From positions 62,001 to 126,000 of the forward strand of contig QAYY01000012.1 in the NCBI GenBank assembly GCA_003054665.1: a stretch of DNA of 64,000 nt, in the 5' to 3' direction. The position numbers and the translations under genes were made by a program. Below the pieces are notes generated by a model. The model searched no databases. It was given only the letters and a program-made list of their open reading frames with translations, and had not been told where the DNA came from. Source of the DNA: Opitutaceae bacterium EW11. Lineage in GTDB: Bacteria; Verrucomicrobiota; Verrucomicrobiia; Opitutales; Opitutaceae. Within the stretch, counting starts at the first letter, position 1; each line of letters opens with the position of its first letter. This document shows, piece after piece, positions 60,592 through 64,000 of the stretch.

Positions 60592-61578
60592 ATGGCGAAT
60601 GATTATTCAGATGATCGGCTGCGCCTGGCGGCTCGTCTCTATTATGTGGACGGGCTGGCTCAGAACGAAGTCGCGAGATTCGCCAAGGTTTCCCAGGCGA
60701 AGGTTTCGCGGCTCCTGGCGCTCGCGCGCGAGCGGGGGATCGTCCGCATCACCGTCGCCGACTACGAGCCCCGCCGGCGCGAACTCGAGGGCCAGCTGGT
60801 GGAGCGGTTCGGGTTGTCCACCGCCATCGTGCTCAAGGCGATCGACGGACTCAGCAGCGGAGATCTTCGGCGGTCGGTGGGACATTTCGGTTCGTCCGCG
60901 GTCGAGGCGCTGATCAAACCCCGCGACGTGGTGGCGATCGCCGGGGGGCGCACCATTCACGAGCTGGTGCACCATCTGCCGCAGCCGGCCAACAAGGCTC
61001 TCACCGTCGTGCAGGCGATGGGCAGCGTCGATGCGAACGTGAACGCCTTCGACGCGCAGGAGGTCGGCCGCGTGATGGCGCAGCGGCTCGGCGGCTCCTT
61101 CCTGGCCCTGAACGTGCCGGCGTACATGCCGGACAGACGCACGCGCGACGCCCTGCTCCAGCTGGAGCAGGTCCGCAACGTTCACGAGCGTCTCGGGTCC
61201 GCACAGGCGGCGCTGGTCGGCATCGGGACGCTGAGCAATTCGGTCTTCATCGAGCGCGGCGTGCTCAAGCCGGCCGACATCGCGGAGCTCGAGCGCGCCG
61301 GGACGGTGGGTGAAATCTGCGGGCGTTTCTACGACGCCGACGGCAACGAGGGCGCGACGAGCTGGCGGGACCGGGTGATCAGCATCGAGGTGGATCAGCT
61401 TCGCCGCATTCCGCTGGTCCTCGGCGTGGTCTCGGGCAGCGACCGCTCCGCCGCCATCATCGCCGCCATCCGCGGAAAGCTCCTCAAGGGCCTGATCATC
61501 GACGAGGCCGGCGCGATTGCGCTGCTCGCCGTGTCGGCCGCCGCGCCGGTCCCGAAAGCAAGAAAACGGAAGGGCTGA
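60592..61578 (+). CDS. SorC/DeoR-type sugar-binding transcriptional regulator 1
   Basis: A 328-residue regulator. The N-terminal helix-turn-helix region is RLAARLYYVDGLAQNEVARF with AKVSQAKVSRLLALARERGI. The SorC sugar-binding domain follows, with SVGHFGSSAVEALIKPRDVV, AIAGGRTIHELVHHL, VQAMGSVDANVNAFDAQEV and GRFYDADGNEG. The C-terminus matches SorC proteins to LGVVSGSDRSAAIIAAIRGK. The effector is probably a phosphorylated sugar of the rhamnose pathway. It is divergent from the rhamnose-locus TonB receptor and followed by a paralog. Codons 2-6 contain a near match to the TGAATA-N2-TATTCA operator (60596-60609) built from codons that are rare in this GC-rich sequence. Confidence 0.9.
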   Translation: MANDYSDDRLRLAARLYYVDGLAQNEVARFAKVSQAKVSRLLALARERGIVRITVADYEPRRRELEGQLVERFGLSTAIVLKAIDGLSSGDLRRSVGHFGSSAVEALIKPRDVVAIAGGRTIHELVHHLPQPANKALTVVQAMGSVDANVNAFDAQEVGRVMAQRLGGSFLALNVPAYMPDRRTRDALLQLEQVRNVHERLGSAQAALVGIGTLSNSVFIERGVLKPADIAELERAGTVGEICGRFYDADGNEGATSWRDRVISIEVDQLRRIPLVLGVVSGSDRSAAIIAAIRGKLLKGLIIDEAGAIALLAVSAAAPVPKARKRKG

Positions 61579-61835
61579 AGCCCCCGCGGGGCGGCGGCGC
61601 TTCCGGGAAGCCGCTTTGCCTTCCCAGGGTAGGCAGGCGAGCCGTGGCTCCGCGTCCGCGGGGGACCGGGCCGTAACGCATCCATGGTCGCGTTGCGGCC
61701 GTGACCCCGAAACGACTGAAGCCGCCCGGCGGATCCACGGCGGAAACGCTCCCGCCACTCCGGACGCGCGTCCGCCGGATCCATGGCCCCGATGCGGCCG
61801 CCGCAGGTCAATTCGCCGGCATTCGGCGCGGAAGC

Positions 61836-61865
61836 TTGACACGGAAAATTGCCGGAGCGTATCTA
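61836..61865 (+). promoter_or_regulatory. promoter of the second SorC regulator
   Basis: A consensus TTGACA at 61836-61841 is followed after 18 bp by TATCTA at 61860-61865, twelve bases before the start codon at 61877. The short leader suggests an almost leaderless transcript. The rest of the 298-bp gap (61579-61835) is GC-rich and shows no gene. Confidence 0.5.
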
Positions 61866-61876
61866 GTGTCATCGTC

Positions 61877-62869
61877 ATGCAGCATAATTATTCAGACGAT
61901 CACCTCCGCTTGGCTGCGCGCCTCTATTACATCGACGGCCTGGCGCAGAACGAGGTGGCGCGCCTATCCAAGGTTTCGCAGGCCAAGGTCTCGCGGCTGC
62001 TGGCGCTGGCGCGGCAGCGCGGGATCGTCCGCATCTCCGTCGCCGACTACGATCCCCGCCACCCGCAGCTGGAGGAGCAGCTCACGCGCAAGCTCGGCCT
62101 CGGCACCGCGATCGTCATCAAGGCGATCGACGGCCTCGGCAGCACGGACCTTCGCCGCGCGGTGGGACATTTTTCCGCGGCCGCGGTGGACGCTTTGATC
62201 AAACCCGCCGCGACCATCGCGCTGGCGGGAGGGCGGACGCTGCACGAGCTCGTGAACCATCTTGCTCCCTCGCAGAACCGGGCCGTGACGGTCGTGCAGG
62301 CCATGGGCAGCGTCGATTCCACCGTCAGCGCCTTCGACGCTCAAGAAGTCGGTCGCGCCCTGGCCCAACGCTTGGGCGGATCCTTTCTGGCCCTTAACAC
62401 ACCGGCCTACATGCCGGAGAGGCGCACGCGCGATGTCCTGCTCCAGCTCGAGCAGGTGCGCACGGTGCGGAGTCAGCTCGACCGGGCCGATCTGGCGTTT
62501 GTCGGCTTGGGCACCCTCGAGAATTCGGTCTTCGTCGAACGCGGCGTGCTAGGTTCCGCCGAGGTCGCCAAACTTCGGCGCGCGGGGACCGTGGGCGAAA
62601 CGTGCGGCCGGTTCTTCGACGCCGACGGCCGCGAATGCGCGACGCCCTGGCGAAGCCGGGTCATGAGCGTGGAGCTGGACCAGCTCCGCCACATCCCGCA
62701 GGTGATCGGCGTGGTGTCGGGAGACGACCGGTCGGCCGCGATCCTGGCCGCAACCCGGGGCGGCATCTTGAAGGGCCTGGTGATTGATGAAACCGGTGCG
62801 AGAACCCTGCTCGCGGCCGCCGGTGCCGGCAGCCGGCGCCCGACCTCCCTTTCCCAATCACGACCATGA
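61877..62869 (+). CDS. SorC/DeoR-type sugar-binding transcriptional regulator 2
   Basis: A 330-residue paralog of the preceding regulator; most of the sequence can be aligned without gaps, including RLAARLYYIDGLAQNEVARL, KVSQAKVSRLLALARQRGI, AVGHFSAAAVDALIKP, VQAMGSVDSTVSAFDAQEV and GRFFDADGRECA. The two genes seem to be a tandem duplication. Differences are concentrated in the effector domain (for example LDRADLAFVGLGTLENSV versus LGSAQAALVGIGTLSNSV) and the C-terminal tail. Codons 2-6 again contain a match to the operator motif (61881-61894). Its stop overlaps the start of the glycerophosphodiesterase gene by four bases, so the two are cotranscribed. Confidence 0.9.
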   Translation: MQHNYSDDHLRLAARLYYIDGLAQNEVARLSKVSQAKVSRLLALARQRGIVRISVADYDPRHPQLEEQLTRKLGLGTAIVIKAIDGLGSTDLRRAVGHFSAAAVDALIKPAATIALAGGRTLHELVNHLAPSQNRAVTVVQAMGSVDSTVSAFDAQEVGRALAQRLGGSFLALNTPAYMPERRTRDVLLQLEQVRTVRSQLDRADLAFVGLGTLENSVFVERGVLGSAEVAKLRRAGTVGETCGRFFDADGRECATPWRSRVMSVELDQLRHIPQVIGVVSGDDRSAAILAATRGGILKGLVIDETGARTLLAAAGAGSRRPTSLSQSRP

Positions 62870-63891
62870 TCCCCCGCACCCTGCTCACCCGCGGCGCGCT
62901 CGCCGCTGTCCTTCCCCTCGCCCTTGCGCTTCACGCGGCGGAGCCGCCCGCCCCCTCGCCCGGCTGGAACGTGACCGACCACGTCGTCTGCAAAGACGTG
63001 GTCGTCCAGAGCCACCGCGGCGCGGGCGAGCTGGCCGAGGAAAACACCCTGGAGGCTTTCGAACTCGGCTGGAGGCTGGGCACGTATCCAGAATCCGATG
63101 TACGGACGACGAGCGACGGCGTGATCGTGACGTTTCACGACAACACCTTCAAGCGGGTGGTCCGGAACGTCACGCCCGAGCTGGAAAACAAGGGCGTCGG
63201 CGACGTGACCTTCTCGACCTTGAGCTCGCTGGAAGTCGGCGCCTGGCACGGCGCGGATTTCGTCGCCCACCGCATTCCCCGCCTGGCCGACGTCTTCGTC
63301 GCCATGCGCGGCCGGCCGGAGCGCCACCTCTACCTGGACATCAAGAACGTGGACCTCCGGCAGCTTGCCGCCCTCGTGAACGAATCCGGGGTGGACCGCC
63401 AGGTCGTGCTCGCGACTTCCAAACCCGACACGATTCGCGAATGGAAGAAGCTCGTGCCCGAATCCGACACGCTGCTCTGGATGCGGGGCGGAGAGAAGGG
63501 ACTGGGCAAACGGATCCAGGCCCTTCGCCAATCAGACTTCTCCGGGATCACGCAGCTCCAGATCCACATCTTCCCCCTCGCCTCGATCCAGGAAGCACTG
63601 GAGATCGCGGGAGCGAGCCCGCGCCAGATCGAGTATTCCGCCGACCAGGCAAATCCCGCCCGCGGGCCCTACGCCCTGCCCGACGCGTTCATCGTCGGTC
63701 TCGGGAAGGAGCTCCGCGCCCGCGGCATCCTTTTCCAGGCGCTTCCCTACACGTCCGACCCGTCGGTGTACGCCAGGCTGCTCGACCTCGGGGTCGCTTC
63801 CTTCGCCACCGACCATCCCGACGTCACCGAGCGCGAGCTTCGCCGCTACTACGACCGGAAAGCTTCAGCCCGGCCCGACACCGCCCGCTGA
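62866..63891 (+). CDS. exported glycerophosphodiester phosphodiesterase
   Basis: A 341-residue enzyme of the GDPD family that splits glycerophosphodiesters into glycerol 3-phosphate and an alcohol. A signal peptide (about 1-24) precedes the conserved VQSHRGAGELAEENTLEAF with the catalytic His-Arg. SDVRTTSDGVIVTFHDNTFKR carries the Asp and the HD pair, and HLYLDIKNVD and GVASFATDHPD follow towards the C-terminus. It overlaps the second SorC gene by ATGA. The coupling to a sugar regulator suggests that its product enters the same regulon; this is inference. Confidence 0.9.
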   Translation: MIPRTLLTRGALAAVLPLALALHAAEPPAPSPGWNVTDHVVCKDVVVQSHRGAGELAEENTLEAFELGWRLGTYPESDVRTTSDGVIVTFHDNTFKRVVRNVTPELENKGVGDVTFSTLSSLEVGAWHGADFVAHRIPRLADVFVAMRGRPERHLYLDIKNVDLRQLAALVNESGVDRQVVLATSKPDTIREWKKLVPESDTLLWMRGGEKGLGKRIQALRQSDFSGITQLQIHIFPLASIQEALEIAGASPRQIEYSADQANPARGPYALPDAFIVGLGKELRARGILFQALPYTSDPSVYARLLDLGVASFATDHPDVTERELRRYYDRKASARPDTAR

Positions 63892-63918
63892 CGCGTTCCG
63901 ATCCGCCCTTCCAGAATC

Positions 63919-64000
63919 ATGACACCTCCCGAGACGGCCCTGCCTCTTGACCCGAACACCGGTTCCGCCGCCCCCGCGCGGCTGCCGGCCAGCAAACTCA
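63919..64000 (+). CDS. partial gene at the window edge
   Basis: The first 27 codons of an open frame beginning 27 bp after the glycerophosphodiesterase stop: a hydrophilic Pro/Ala-rich start (MTPPETALPLDP, then ARLPASKL) that runs off the right edge. The visible part is too short to identify; a hydrophilic N-terminus before membrane helices, as in transporters, would fit, but this cannot be checked here. Confidence 0.5.
   Translation, partial: MTPPETALPLDPNTGSAAPARLPASKL

Overview
This GC-rich window looks like a chromosomal segment from a Verrucomicrobiota bacterium, most likely the family Opitutaceae. The assignment is inferred from protein families: two TonB-dependent receptors with the plug style common in Opitutaceae, GH106 and GH38 enzymes, a SorC-type regulator pair, DUF5069 and a DUF481 porin-like protein. 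There is little Shine-Dalgarno signal. I found no rRNA, tRNA, CRISPR array, insertion sequence or phage gene.

Positions 1-14,505 hold mostly housekeeping and envelope genes: an entericidin-like lipoprotein, a NUDIX hydrolase, a DedA-type protein, an acyl-ACP thioesterase, a DUF5069-gluconokinase fusion, a penicillin-acylase-type hydrolase, a nucleoside deoxyribosyltransferase, upp, a TonB-domain lipoprotein, a DUF481 protein, an rRNA-methyltransferase-like protein, a SIS protein, a putative DNA glycosylase family protein, and a membrane protein with two cyclic-nucleotide-binding domains. Positions 14,580-25,171 hold a response regulator and the molybdopterin genes (moaA; moeA-moaC-moaD-moaE). 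Between moaA and moeA lies a six-gene polyamine and membrane cluster: DUF4178, a 50-residue membrane protein, DUF350, a membrane-bound spermidine-synthase-like protein, a Tat/lipoprotein FAD oxidoreductase and speD. Positions 25,209-28,839 hold a VOC protein, a kinase-like protein of unknown function, a small membrane protein and gnd.

From 28,943 onward the window is a polysaccharide-utilisation region in two parts. The first part (28,943-46,715) has a GH10 xylanase with an unusual insertion, a seven-domain GH5 enzyme, a second GH5, a GH38 alpha-mannosidase, a TonB receptor, a LacI regulator, an FAD oxidoreductase, a GPH-type sugar symporter and an SGNH lipoprotein. Four copies of a 32-bp element, each in the same orientation relative to its downstream gene, link these genes into a probable LacI regulon. 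The second part (46,778-60,182) is a minus-strand rhamnose locus: TonB receptor, GH106 fused to a propeller-like domain, rhaT, a fucose/arabinose-isomerase-type protein and a second GH106. It is headed by two tandem SorC-family regulators. A 14-bp palindrome, TGAATA-N2-TATTCA, occurs twice in the intergenic region, and weaker matches lie inside the first codons of both regulator genes. A glycerophosphodiesterase and the start of one further gene close the window.

The most unexpected structures are two intergenic arrays of twelve heptamers (CCGACTT-type at 4,043-4,126; CCAACTA/CCAACTT-type at 18,943-19,026). Each has inverted heptamers on its left side and lies just upstream of a plus-strand membrane-protein gene.
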